Part shown: positions 1 through 5,809 of the stretch, one piece after another
How positions within the stretch are numbered: position 1 is the first letter of the stretch
Layout of the letters: the number at the start of each line of letters is the position of its first letter
From: Lachnospiraceae bacterium UBA3845
GTDB lineage: Bacteria; Bacillota; Clostridia; Lachnospirales; Lachnospiraceae
Direction of reading: 5' to 3'
Assembly: GCA_002392705.1 (NCBI GenBank)
Contig: DGHP01000146.1
Location: 1-14,228, forward strand
Length of the DNA: 14,228 nucleotides
Program-made: the position numbers and the translations under genes
Notes under the pieces: generated by a model
Told to the model about the DNA's origin: nothing
The model's input: the letters and a program-made list of their open reading frames with translations, nothing else
Databases searched by the model: none

Positions 1-453
1 GAAATTGTACAGCGCCTGGGGCGGAAAGTAGCTTCCAGGATGGAGAAGGATCATGTGATGGCGAAGACCATCCAGGTTATTGTAAAGACGGACGATTTCA
101 GGAGGCATTCAAGGCAGGCGACTATCGGGTCGGCGACCGCTGATCCCGCTGTTATCTGCAGGGAGGCGGAAGCGCTGATGGATCAGATGCTCTTCAGCGC
201 GGACGGGATCTTTAAGTCCGGAAGAACCCTGCGGCTGATCGGAGTCGGCTGCTCCGGACTGACGGACGGGGCCTACCAGCAGATGGATCTTCTCTCCTGG
301 ATGAAGGAGGCTCCGGTGAGGGACGAAAAGCAGCGGAAGAAGAAAAAGCTGGAGGAGATGATGCGGCAGGCCAGTTCGCGCTTCGGCGCGGACGCCATCC
401 GGCGGGGAACAGGCGGCAGCTTTGAAAGCGGAGCGGACAGTCAGAAGAGATGA
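1..453 (+). CDS. dinB: Y-family DNA polymerase (DinB/UvrX type), C-terminal part
   Basis: This is the 3' end of a gene that begins left of the window; the frame is open from base 1 and stops at TGA 451-453, leaving 150 residues. The visible part matches the little-finger domain of translesion polymerases: an opening stretch like EIVQRLGRKVASRM, then a beta strand with TIQVIVKTDDF and R-x-S-R (equivalent to the usual 'lkvRysdF...tRs'), then a GVGCSGL segment. The tail RFGADAIRRG resembles the end of DinB/UvrX-like polymerases in Firmicutes. The catalytic palm and fingers are outside the window, so activity cannot be judged. Its family extends primers past damaged template bases. The convergent YolD-like gene with a LexA box supports a DNA-damage setting, because yolD and Y-family polymerase genes are linked in Bacillus (yolD-uvrX). 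The choice between DinB and UvrX is open. Confidence 0.85.
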   Translation, partial: EIVQRLGRKVASRMEKDHVMAKTIQVIVKTDDFRRHSRQATIGSATADPAVICREAEALMDQMLFSADGIFKSGRTLRLIGVGCSGLTDGAYQQMDLLSWMKEAPVRDEKQRKKKKLEEMMRQASSRFGADAIRRGTGGSFESGADSQKR

Positions 454-468
454 CTGCCCGCTTTTTTT
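433..468 (+). terminator. Rho-independent terminator overlapping the polymerase stop codon
   Basis: An 11-bp stem with one A:C mismatch pairs 433-443 (GCGGACAGTCA) with 451-461 (TGACTGCCCGC) across a 7-nt loop, followed at once by seven T residues at 462-468. The TGA stop of the polymerase gene (451-453) is the first part of the right arm, so coding sequence forms the left arm. On the opposite strand no T-run follows, so it acts for plus-strand transcription. Confidence 0.9.
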
Positions 469-512
469 CATGTCCGCCGCGGGATATTCTGAAACCGGTC
501 CGGGATCAGATA

Positions 513-1031
513 TCAGGAGGCTTCGGTTGTGCAAAAAAGAGGAGAACTTATATCTACGATATCGGAAAGAAGAATCGTCTGTTCTTCTATCGTAATGGTA
601 TGCGTAAGGACCGGATCGATCTGCCGCACCGGCCCGGTGACCGTCTCATAGCTCCCGCTCCGGTTATAGGACTCAATGCAGAAATCGGCACAGGGGCGAA
701 AGAAAGTCACGGAGACCTGCGGCGGGGTTTTATCTTCCGGTCCTGCTTTCCGGATGAGGGTGTTCAGAACGGACAGTTTCCGCTCCAGGAGTTCCCGCTC
801 GTCCGGAGAAAGATTCTTTCGCCCGGAATATAAAACGTTCCGGGCGGAAATACATTCATCAAAGCCGTCCAGGGCATCAAACGGGGCATAGATCTTCGCC
901 CAGCGCTGCGGCGTCATGGGGGGATGCTTCCTCCAGAATGCATCGTACTTCTGATGGTGGGGCCTTCCGCGGAGAAATACGTCGCGGTATCTGAACCCTG
1001 CCGGCATAGGCATCTCGCCAACTGTCATCAT
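513..1031 (-). CDS. YolD-like protein, SOS-controlled
   Basis: A 172-residue protein of the YolD-like family found beside Y-family polymerase genes in Firmicutes. Recognisable parts are the MTPQRWAKIYAPFDALDGF segment near residue 40, a charged helical stretch (LSPDERELLERKLSVL), and a C-terminal beta-rich part (VSVTFFRPCAD, YETVTGPVRQID, ITIEEQTILLSDIVDI). The molecular function of YolD proteins is not established; a role with translesion polymerases is inferred from repeated linkage. The start is ATG 1029-1031 because GGGAGGTGAG lies just upstream at about 1036-1045. A longer frame from GTG 1052 would place that ribosome binding site inside the gene. A second ATG follows immediately (1026-1028). 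The gene converges on the polymerase gene with about 60 bp between stops and has its own LexA-type promoter. Confidence 0.8.
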   Translation of the reverse strand: MMTVGEMPMPAGFRYRDVFLRGRPHHQKYDAFWRKHPPMTPQRWAKIYAPFDALDGFDECISARNVLYSGRKNLSPDERELLERKLSVLNTLIRKAGPEDKTPPQVSVTFFRPCADFCIESYNRSGSYETVTGPVRQIDPVLTHTITIEEQTILLSDIVDISSPLFCTTEAS

Positions 1032-1087
1032 CTTTCTCACCTCCCGCCGCACCCCGGCTGACTTCAGCTCCGTGGTTCTGATACAAT

Positions 1088-1115
1088 ATTATATCGAACA
1101 CATGTTCGATGTCAA
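1088..1115 (-). promoter_or_regulatory. Sigma-A promoter of the YolD-like gene
   Basis: Read on the minus strand, TTGACA (1110-1115) is a perfect -35 and TATAAT (1088-1093) a perfect -10, separated by 16 bp. The predicted start near 1081 gives a leader of about 50 nt to the ATG at 1031. The spacer is almost entirely a LexA box, so the promoter should be strong but silenced until LexA is cleaved. Confidence 0.85.
1095..1108. promoter_or_regulatory. LexA (DinR) SOS box
   Basis: CGAACACATGTTCG matches the Gram-positive LexA operator CGAAC-N4-GTTCG exactly, and the symmetry extends one base pair outward on each side. It lies in the spacer between perfect -35 and -10 elements, where LexA would block RNA polymerase. 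No second copy was found in the window. Confidence 0.88.
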
Positions 1116-1428
1116 GAGAGATTCTTAAACAAAAAGAAGCTGAAAACTGCACATGGATGTTTCCAGAATGCATGCCTTTGTTGTATAATATTTTTAGCTT
1201 GCCAGAAGTATGACCCGCAAAAAATGTATAGACAATTCTGACAGCTTGACTTTTGGCGTATCAATCATAATATGATTACAGCGGCAGAGCTTTGTCCACA
1301 CGCTTTCTCTGTTCCGGGTACCAGTCCGATGGCGAACCGGGATGCGCACATCGCCTGTTACGGCGAGATTGTCGGGGCATATATTGCCGAATAACGAAAG
1401 GCTGCGGTATTTTTCAGGAGGGACATGT
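1116..1428 (+). other. Intergenic region with candidate promoter and structured leader
   Basis: No gene is supported here. A candidate plus-strand promoter is TTGACT (1246-1251), 16 bp, TAATAT (1268-1273), which would give the transglutaminase-like gene a leader of about 150 nt. That leader can fold: TCGCC (1351-1355) can pair with GGCGA at 1362-1366 or with an identical GGCGA upstream at 1331-1335, and a bulged stem follows at 1372-1390. Another TATAAT occurs at 1184-1189 but its -35 is poor. I could not match the leader to a known riboswitch class. Confidence 0.45.
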
Positions 1429-1962
1429 ATGAAAGAATCAAAAGTTTTTTTCAGAAGGCTTCTGCTGCTTTTCAGCTTATGCATGATACTGACCGCAGGG
1501 AATGCCTATGCGGCAAAACCGGGGCTTGTTCCTGTCGGCAAACTGGCAAATTATAATTATTTCCGCCGCTATATGTCTCAGTCGGAGCTTCAGCAGGCAT
1601 ACGACAGGGCGGAAAGTATCGTGGCACCCCTGGTCGGGATGAATAAAAAAGATCAGCTGAAAGGAATCGCGGTCGGCCTGAGGGCACTCGTCGACAACGG
1701 AAGCGTCGGCTATTCCATGAAGGCCAGCCATTATAATGATCCCTACGGCTATCTGGTGAAAGGCATGGCATCCTGCGCCGGATGCGCAAGGGCAACCGGC
1801 CTGTGCCTGAATATGCTCGGAATCCGGTATGAGCATGTGAATGAGAACAAGTATACTCACCAGTGGGCGCGGGTTAAGGTAGGGAAGAAATACTGGATCT
1901 GTGACGCGTACGGACTGTACTGCGGCCCGGAACCCGGGGTGAGAAAGCACCCGTATCTGTGA
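1429..1962 (+). CDS. Secreted transglutaminase-like (papain-fold) protein
   Basis: A 177-residue exported protein. A signal peptide is clear: basic MKESKVFFRR, a hydrophobic core at about 11-24, and an A-Y-A cleavage site after residue 28. The mature part carries the Cys-His-Asp order of the transglutaminase-like superfamily: C116 in SCAGCARATG at the start of a helix followed by LNMLGIRY, H144 in THQWARV, and D159 in YWICDAYG. Members act as cysteine proteases, peptidoglycan-linked enzymes or non-catalytic binders, so the reaction is not assigned. The usual aromatic residue two positions after the catalytic Cys and Gly is Cys119 here. The start is ATG 1429, six bases after AGGAGGG (1416-1422); an upstream ATG at 1342 has no ribosome binding site. 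The protein is short for the family and consists of the core domain only. Confidence 0.75.
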   Translation: MKESKVFFRRLLLLFSLCMILTAGNAYAAKPGLVPVGKLANYNYFRRYMSQSELQQAYDRAESIVAPLVGMNKKDQLKGIAVGLRALVDNGSVGYSMKASHYNDPYGYLVKGMASCAGCARATGLCLNMLGIRYEHVNENKYTHQWARVKVGKKYWICDAYGLYCGPEPGVRKHPYL

Positions 1963-1963
1963 G

Positions 1964-1981
1964 AAAGCAGCATGCTGCTTT
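1964..1981 (+). terminator. Palindromic hairpin after the transglutaminase-like gene
   Basis: AAAGCAGCATGCTGCTTT is a perfect 18-bp palindrome starting two bases after the stop codon. A further GCTGC at 1986-1990 followed by ATTTTT offers an alternative stem with GCAGC at 1967-1971 and a short T-tail, so the segment 1964-1996 may act as a weak terminator. There is no long T-run directly after the perfect palindrome. Confidence 0.45.
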
Positions 1982-2143
1982 ACCAGCTGCATTTTTAGCA
2001 GAGAAATGCTGAATAACCCTTTTTCAATTAACAAATCTTCAGCAGGCGGATACTGCGGCAAAACTGCAGATCCCGCGGCTTCCGTACCAGCCGGCAGCGG
2101 ATTCCGCCTGTGGAGGATCATACAGGAGAGGAGCAAAGAGAAT

Positions 2144-2329
2144 ATGTTTATCAGAAGAAAAATCAGGGAAATAAAGAATGCCGTCAACACCTTGCTTGCT
2201 CTGGCAGGTTTTCTGACAATCTGTTTTCTGATCATTCACAGAAGAGTGATCGCAGCCAAAATTCAGGGAAAGCCGCTTCCGGAGGCTCCGAAATGGCACA
2301 GGAAGCTGTTCTGCCACAAAAAAGCCTGA
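2144..2329 (+). CDS. Small single-span membrane protein
   Basis: A 61-residue frame with a basic N-terminus (MFIRRKIREIKN), one hydrophobic helix at about residues 15-32 (NTLLALAGFLTICFLIIH), then a basic tail ending KLFCHKKA. I do not recognise a family. Support comes from a purine-rich ribosome binding site (AGGAGAGGAG at 2124-2133, ten bases before the ATG), the clear membrane segment, and a strong terminator 40 bases after the stop. The same frame is open upstream to 2006, but that part is low-quality sequence without a ribosome binding site. Positive charge on both sides of the helix leaves topology unclear. Confidence 0.5.
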   Translation: MFIRRKIREIKNAVNTLLALAGFLTICFLIIHRRVIAAKIQGKPLPEAPKWHRKLFCHKKA

Positions 2330-2370
2330 ACTGTTCCGTCAGCGGCTGAAAGAAAAGTATGAAAACAAAG

Positions 2371-2410
2371 ACCAGCCGGCAGAGCGGATCTGATTTGCCG
2401 GCTGGTTTTT
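2371..2410 (+). terminator. Rho-independent terminator
   Basis: A perfect 11-bp stem pairs ACCAGCCGGCA (2371-2381) with TGCCGGCTGGT (2396-2406) across a 14-nt loop, followed by a T-run ending at 2410. It closes the small membrane protein gene and lies 17 bases from the stop of the convergent minus-strand gene. On that strand the stem is followed by a moderately T-rich stretch, so it may work in both directions. Confidence 0.9.
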
Positions 2411-2426
2411 AACAATACAGAGGCGG

Positions 2427-2750
2427 TCAGTCTTCCTGCCCGGAATCCTCCCTGGACTGCAGGGCGATCTGAGCCAGTTCTTCGTCGGTCAGCTCCTCTT
2501 CCCGGGACAGATAACTGTCGATCAGGGATTCTGCCTTTTCCGCGTCCTTCCGGTTTACATAGATATCCATCCCGAAAGGACTGCCCAGACCGATGATCCT
2601 CAGATATGCGCCGGAATCCTCCCGGTCTCTGTAGTAGGCGGGGATTCCGCTGTTAATCAGCAGGCCGGTGATCAGGTCCGCCTCATATACATCGCTCACG
2701 GAATGGACTGCGACGATGTCCGGGTCCTGTATGGTACCTTTGCGAAACAT
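2427..2750 (-). CDS. DUF2007-type small cytoplasmic protein
   Basis: A 107-residue protein with the DUF2007 pattern ('putative signal transducing protein'): a strand-helix opening VAVHSVSDVYEADLITGLLINSGIPAYYRD, in which a protein 'looks up' a helix and then GIPA, followed by FGMDIYVNRKDAEKAESLIDSYL, similar to the usual 'V.V...d.e.A..ll'. The tail is acidic (LSREEELTDEELAQIAL and SGQED). No membrane span is present. The biochemical role of DUF2007 proteins is unknown. The start is ATG 2748-2750 with AAAGGAG seven bases upstream. It is divergent from the dCache phosphatase gene, with 137 bp between starts. Confidence 0.75.
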   Translation of the reverse strand: MFRKGTIQDPDIVAVHSVSDVYEADLITGLLINSGIPAYYRDREDSGAYLRIIGLGSPFGMDIYVNRKDAEKAESLIDSYLSREEELTDEELAQIALQSREDSGQED

Positions 2751-2827
2751 AAGAATTCTCCTTTGAATTTTAAGAAAGGTCCGGTGTTTTTGCCGTGCGT
2801 GGAAACAATATGCTTCCTTTGTGTCTG

Positions 2828-2836
2828 ATTATAGCA
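2828..2836 (-). promoter_or_regulatory. Extended -10 promoter for the DUF2007-type gene
   Basis: Minus-strand TGCTATAAT (2828-2836) is a perfect -10 with the TGN extension; there is no good -35 17 bp upstream, as is common for extended -10 promoters. The leader would be about 70 nt. I found no convincing promoter for the divergent phosphatase operon in this 137-bp gap. Confidence 0.5.
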
Positions 2837-2887
2837 TGACGGAAGAAACTGCGCGACAGAGATTTACGGACACAGACAGGAGACAGA

Positions 2888-5074
2888 ATGAAACGTATTA
2901 AAAACTTTGTAATAGGCGGTATTGAGAATAAAGTATTTAACCTGATTCTGATGACAGTGATTCTTCTTACTGCCGCATATCTGGCTGTTTCTGCCTATCA
3001 CGGTAAAATGCTGAAAGATCTTGCCGCCGATTCCGCGGAGCGTCAGCAGACCGCTATTGAAGAGACGATCAGCTCCGTCATGGATTCCGTGGTGGATTCG
3101 TCCATGTACCGGTCCACGGGGCTGGAAGCCTATATCGTGAATGAGATGTTCTACGGGCTGGAAACCCGGGTAAGAATGCTGGGTGAATATGCGGAAAAAC
3201 TGTTTTCCGGGCCGGACAGTTATCCGAGGATGTCATATTCCACACCGGATGCCGGCAAAAACGGTGAGGTGCTTCCCCAGACAATCTTCGCGGACGGCGT
3301 GGATGACAGTTCGCCGGAGCTGAAAGACCGGATCGGACTTGCCGCCAATCTGTCAGATATGATGGTCTCCCTGTTCGGTGTCTCTGCGGAAACCAATTCC
3401 TGTTTCATTGCTCTGCCGGAGGGCGTATTCCTGGTCACGGATGACCGCACTGCCGCAAAGTACAGCGAAGACGGCAGCCCCGTCAGCTATGATCCCCGTA
3501 CCCGTCCCTGGTATCAGAAGGCTGTGGAAGAGGGACAGCTGATTTTTACGGACGTGGAGACGGACGCCTTTACCGGCGATGTCGGTATTGTGTGCGCCAT
3601 GCCCGTTTATGTGGATGGTCATCTGGAGGCGGTTGTGGGATCGGACCTGTTCCTTACCTCCATGCAGGAGTATGTGCAGACATCCGAAGAAAACGGCGGC
3701 TTTATGCTGATCGTTAACGATAAAGGACACGTTGTCTTTTCCCCGAAGACGGACGGCGTCTTTATGGTACGGCCTTCTTCGGAGGCGGTAGATCTGCGGC
3801 AGTCGGAAAATACGGAACTTGCCGCAGCGATCGATGCATCTATGAAAGAATTGACACAGCCCAGAACGATTGCTCTGGATGACGGCGGATATTATATCTG
3901 CGGGGCACCGGTTGAGACGGTCGGATGGGCTCTGATTTCCCTGTTCAGCCAGGAATCTGCCGGAATTCCGGCGGAGATGCTCAAAGAAAACTACGGGCAG
4001 ATCCAGGCGGAATCCACGGGGACTTATCTGAAGAATACGTCACATTCCAGAAATACAGGTCTTTTCCTGCTCATTCTGGTGACGCTCATCACTCTTGCGG
4101 GAGCTCTGTTTCTTGGGAAAAAAATCGTTACCCCGCTGAATACGATAACAAAGCGGATCTCAGGACTGAACGAAAAAAACCTGGAATTTAAGATGGAGGA
4201 CGCGTACCGCACCGGGGATGAGATCGAGGTGCTGGCGGAATCATTTGCGTCGCTGTCCCACAAGACCGTAGAATATGTAGACCGTGTAAAGAAAGTGACG
4301 GCGGAGAAGGAACGCATCAGCGCGGAGCTGTCCATGGCGACCAATATCCAGGCAGCGATGCTGCCGCATATCTTCCCCGCATTTCCGGACCGTCCCGATT
4401 TTGATATCTATGCCAGCATGAAGCCGGCAAAGGAAGTCGGCGGGGACTTCTACGACTATTTCCTGATTGACCAGGATCATCTCTGTATGGTAATGGCGGA
4501 TGTCTCGGGCAAGGGCGTTCCGGCTGCCCTGTTTATGATGGCCTCCAAGATTATTCTTCAGAGCTGCGCGATGCTCGGACAGTCTGTAGTTGATATTATG
4601 ACGAAGACCAACGAGGCGATCTGTTCCAACAACGAAGCGGAGATGTTTGTCACGGTCTGGCTGGGGATTCTGGAGCTGTCCACAGGCAGGCTGACTGCCG
4701 CCAACGCGGGACATGAATATCCGGTGCTGAAGCAGGAAAACGGCGTATTTGAGGTATTCCGGGACCAGCATAGTTTTGTCATCGGCGGAATGGAAGACTC
4801 GAAGTATAAGCAGTATGAGCTGCAGCTGAAACCGGGTGACAAGGTATTTGTCTACACGGACGGCGTTCCGGAGGCCACCAACAGCGAGGATGAAATGTTC
4901 GGTACGCAGCGTATGCTTGCCGCGGTAAATGAGAAACTGGACGCGGATCCGCAGACGATTCTGGAAAATGTGAGCCGGGCTGTTTCCGCTTTCGTTGGCA
5001 GCGCTCCCCAGTTTGACGATCTGACTATGATGTGCGTGGAGTACAGGGGAATGAAAGGGAAAAAGACATCCTGA
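2888..5074 (+). CDS. Membrane PP2C phosphatase: dCache-HAMP-SpoIIE/RsbU type
   Basis: A 728-residue sensor phosphatase. An N-terminal span (about 15-37) leads into a large extracytoplasmic domain (about 40-385) with the dCache signature DPRTRPWYQKA at 202-212, then IFTDVETDAFTGDVGIVCAMPVY and VVGSDLF. A second span lies at about 391-412, followed by a HAMP domain (KKIVTPLNTITKRISGL, then TGDEIEVLAESF) and a coiled linker KERISAELSMATNIQAAMLP. The C-terminal PP2C/SpoIIE domain has all metal-binding acidic motifs: GGDFYD (D520), ADVSGKG (D538), YTDGVPEA (D658) and FDDLTMM (D710, D711). Relatives dephosphorylate phosphoserine anti-sigma-factor antagonists, so this protein probably turns an external small-molecule signal into sigma or partner-switch output. 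No antagonist or anti-sigma gene is in the window. The start ATG follows AGGAG by five bases. The D-Ala-D-Ala dipeptidase gene follows after 34 bp. Confidence 0.92.
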   Translation: MKRIKNFVIGGIENKVFNLILMTVILLTAAYLAVSAYHGKMLKDLAADSAERQQTAIEETISSVMDSVVDSSMYRSTGLEAYIVNEMFYGLETRVRMLGEYAEKLFSGPDSYPRMSYSTPDAGKNGEVLPQTIFADGVDDSSPELKDRIGLAANLSDMMVSLFGVSAETNSCFIALPEGVFLVTDDRTAAKYSEDGSPVSYDPRTRPWYQKAVEEGQLIFTDVETDAFTGDVGIVCAMPVYVDGHLEAVVGSDLFLTSMQEYVQTSEENGGFMLIVNDKGHVVFSPKTDGVFMVRPSSEAVDLRQSENTELAAAIDASMKELTQPRTIALDDGGYYICGAPVETVGWALISLFSQESAGIPAEMLKENYGQIQAESTGTYLKNTSHSRNTGLFLLILVTLITLAGALFLGKKIVTPLNTITKRISGLNEKNLEFKMEDAYRTGDEIEVLAESFASLSHKTVEYVDRVKKVTAEKERISAELSMATNIQAAMLPHIFPAFPDRPDFDIYASMKPAKEVGGDFYDYFLIDQDHLCMVMADVSGKGVPAALFMMASKIILQSCAMLGQSVVDIMTKTNEAICSNNEAEMFVTVWLGILELSTGRLTAANAGHEYPVLKQENGVFEVFRDQHSFVIGGMEDSKYKQYELQLKPGDKVFVYTDGVPEATNSEDEMFGTQRMLAAVNEKLDADPQTILENVSRAVSAFVGSAPQFDDLTMMCVEYRGMKGKKTS

Positions 5075-5108
5075 AGCAGACGGTGAGAGAGCAGAAAGGA
5101 GCAGTGAA

Positions 5109-5762
5109 ATGGATTACATGCGCCGGGTTACGATGGATCCCTCCGGTTTTGTGGTGCTGGCGGACTTTGTCCCCCATATTATCCAGGAAATCCGCTATTA
5201 TTCCGACTACAATTTTATCGGTGAGAGAATCAGCGGATATGAAGAACCCTGTGCGCTTCTGACCATAGAAGCGGCCCGGGCCCTGAAAAAGGTCAGCAGT
5301 GAGCTTTTTGTCAAAGGATACTGGCTCAAGGTATTTGACGCATACCGCCCCGCAGGGGCTGTGGAGCAGTTCGTTCTCTGGGGCATCGAGGATCAGGATA
5401 TCCGGATGAAACCTTATTTTTATCCGGATCTGGAAAAGCAGGAGCTTTTTATCAAAGGCTACATCGCAAAAAAGTCCAGCCACAGCCGGGGAAGCGCGAT
5501 CGACCTGACGCTTCTCGATATGAAAACCGGCAGGGAAGTGGATATGGGAGGTCCTTTCGATCTGTTCAGCGAAGTATCGCACCCGGATTTCAGGGGCATT
5601 ACCAATGAACAGTATGAAAACCGGATGCTTCTGAGAAACGCCATGGTTAGGAACGGATTTCAGCCGATCGACTGTGAATGGTGGCATTTTTCCCTGAAAG
5701 ACGAGCCCTACCCGGACATTTATTTTGAGTTCCCGGTATCTGCCCGGTATCTGAGGAGATAG
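5109..5762 (+). CDS. D-alanyl-D-alanine dipeptidase (VanX/DdpX family, peptidase M15)
   Basis: A 217-residue zinc peptidase. The VanX-type residues are all visible: R80 in DAYRPAG (transition-state arginine), zinc ligands H125 and D132 in SSHSRGSAID, and catalytic E190 with zinc ligand H193 in CEWWHF. The family hydrolyses D-Ala-D-Ala. In VanA/B clusters this depletes the normal wall precursor, while in other bacteria (DdpX) it recycles dipeptide. No vanH, vanA or vanRS genes are nearby, so resistance should not be inferred. There is no signal peptide or membrane span, so it is cytoplasmic. Length is close to VanX (about 200). The start is ATG 5109 with AAAGGAG at 5096-5102. It sits between two phosphatase genes with gaps of 34 and 47 bp, so it is cotranscribed with them. 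Confidence 0.9.
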   Translation: MDYMRRVTMDPSGFVVLADFVPHIIQEIRYYSDYNFIGERISGYEEPCALLTIEAARALKKVSSELFVKGYWLKVFDAYRPAGAVEQFVLWGIEDQDIRMKPYFYPDLEKQELFIKGYIAKKSSHSRGSAIDLTLLDMKTGREVDMGGPFDLFSEVSHPDFRGITNEQYENRMLLRNAMVRNGFQPIDCEWWHFSLKDEPYPDIYFEFPVSARYLRR

Positions 5763-5809
5763 CCCGCGGAGAGCAGCAGCCAGACCGCATAGACCGGAGA
5801 GGAAGTCTT

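Noticed and set aside
450..833. Plus-strand open frame after the polymerase gene
   Set aside because: It starts inside the terminator hairpin and is antisense to the YolD-like gene, which has better support (family match, ribosome binding site, promoter).
1290..1410. c-di-AMP (ydaO) or c-di-GMP riboswitch before the transglutaminase-like gene
   Set aside because: Some short strings look similar, but the conserved CAGCUAAC-type element of ydaO and the GEMM core are absent, so no class was assigned.
1477..2235. 252-codon minus-strand open frame
   Set aside because: It runs antisense through the transglutaminase-like gene and the small membrane protein gene; no start signal and no recognisable domain.
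5109..5762. Vancomycin resistance cluster
   Set aside because: Only the VanX-like peptidase is present; there is no D-Ala-D-Lac ligase, VanH dehydrogenase or two-component system nearby. A housekeeping or signalling-linked role is more likely.
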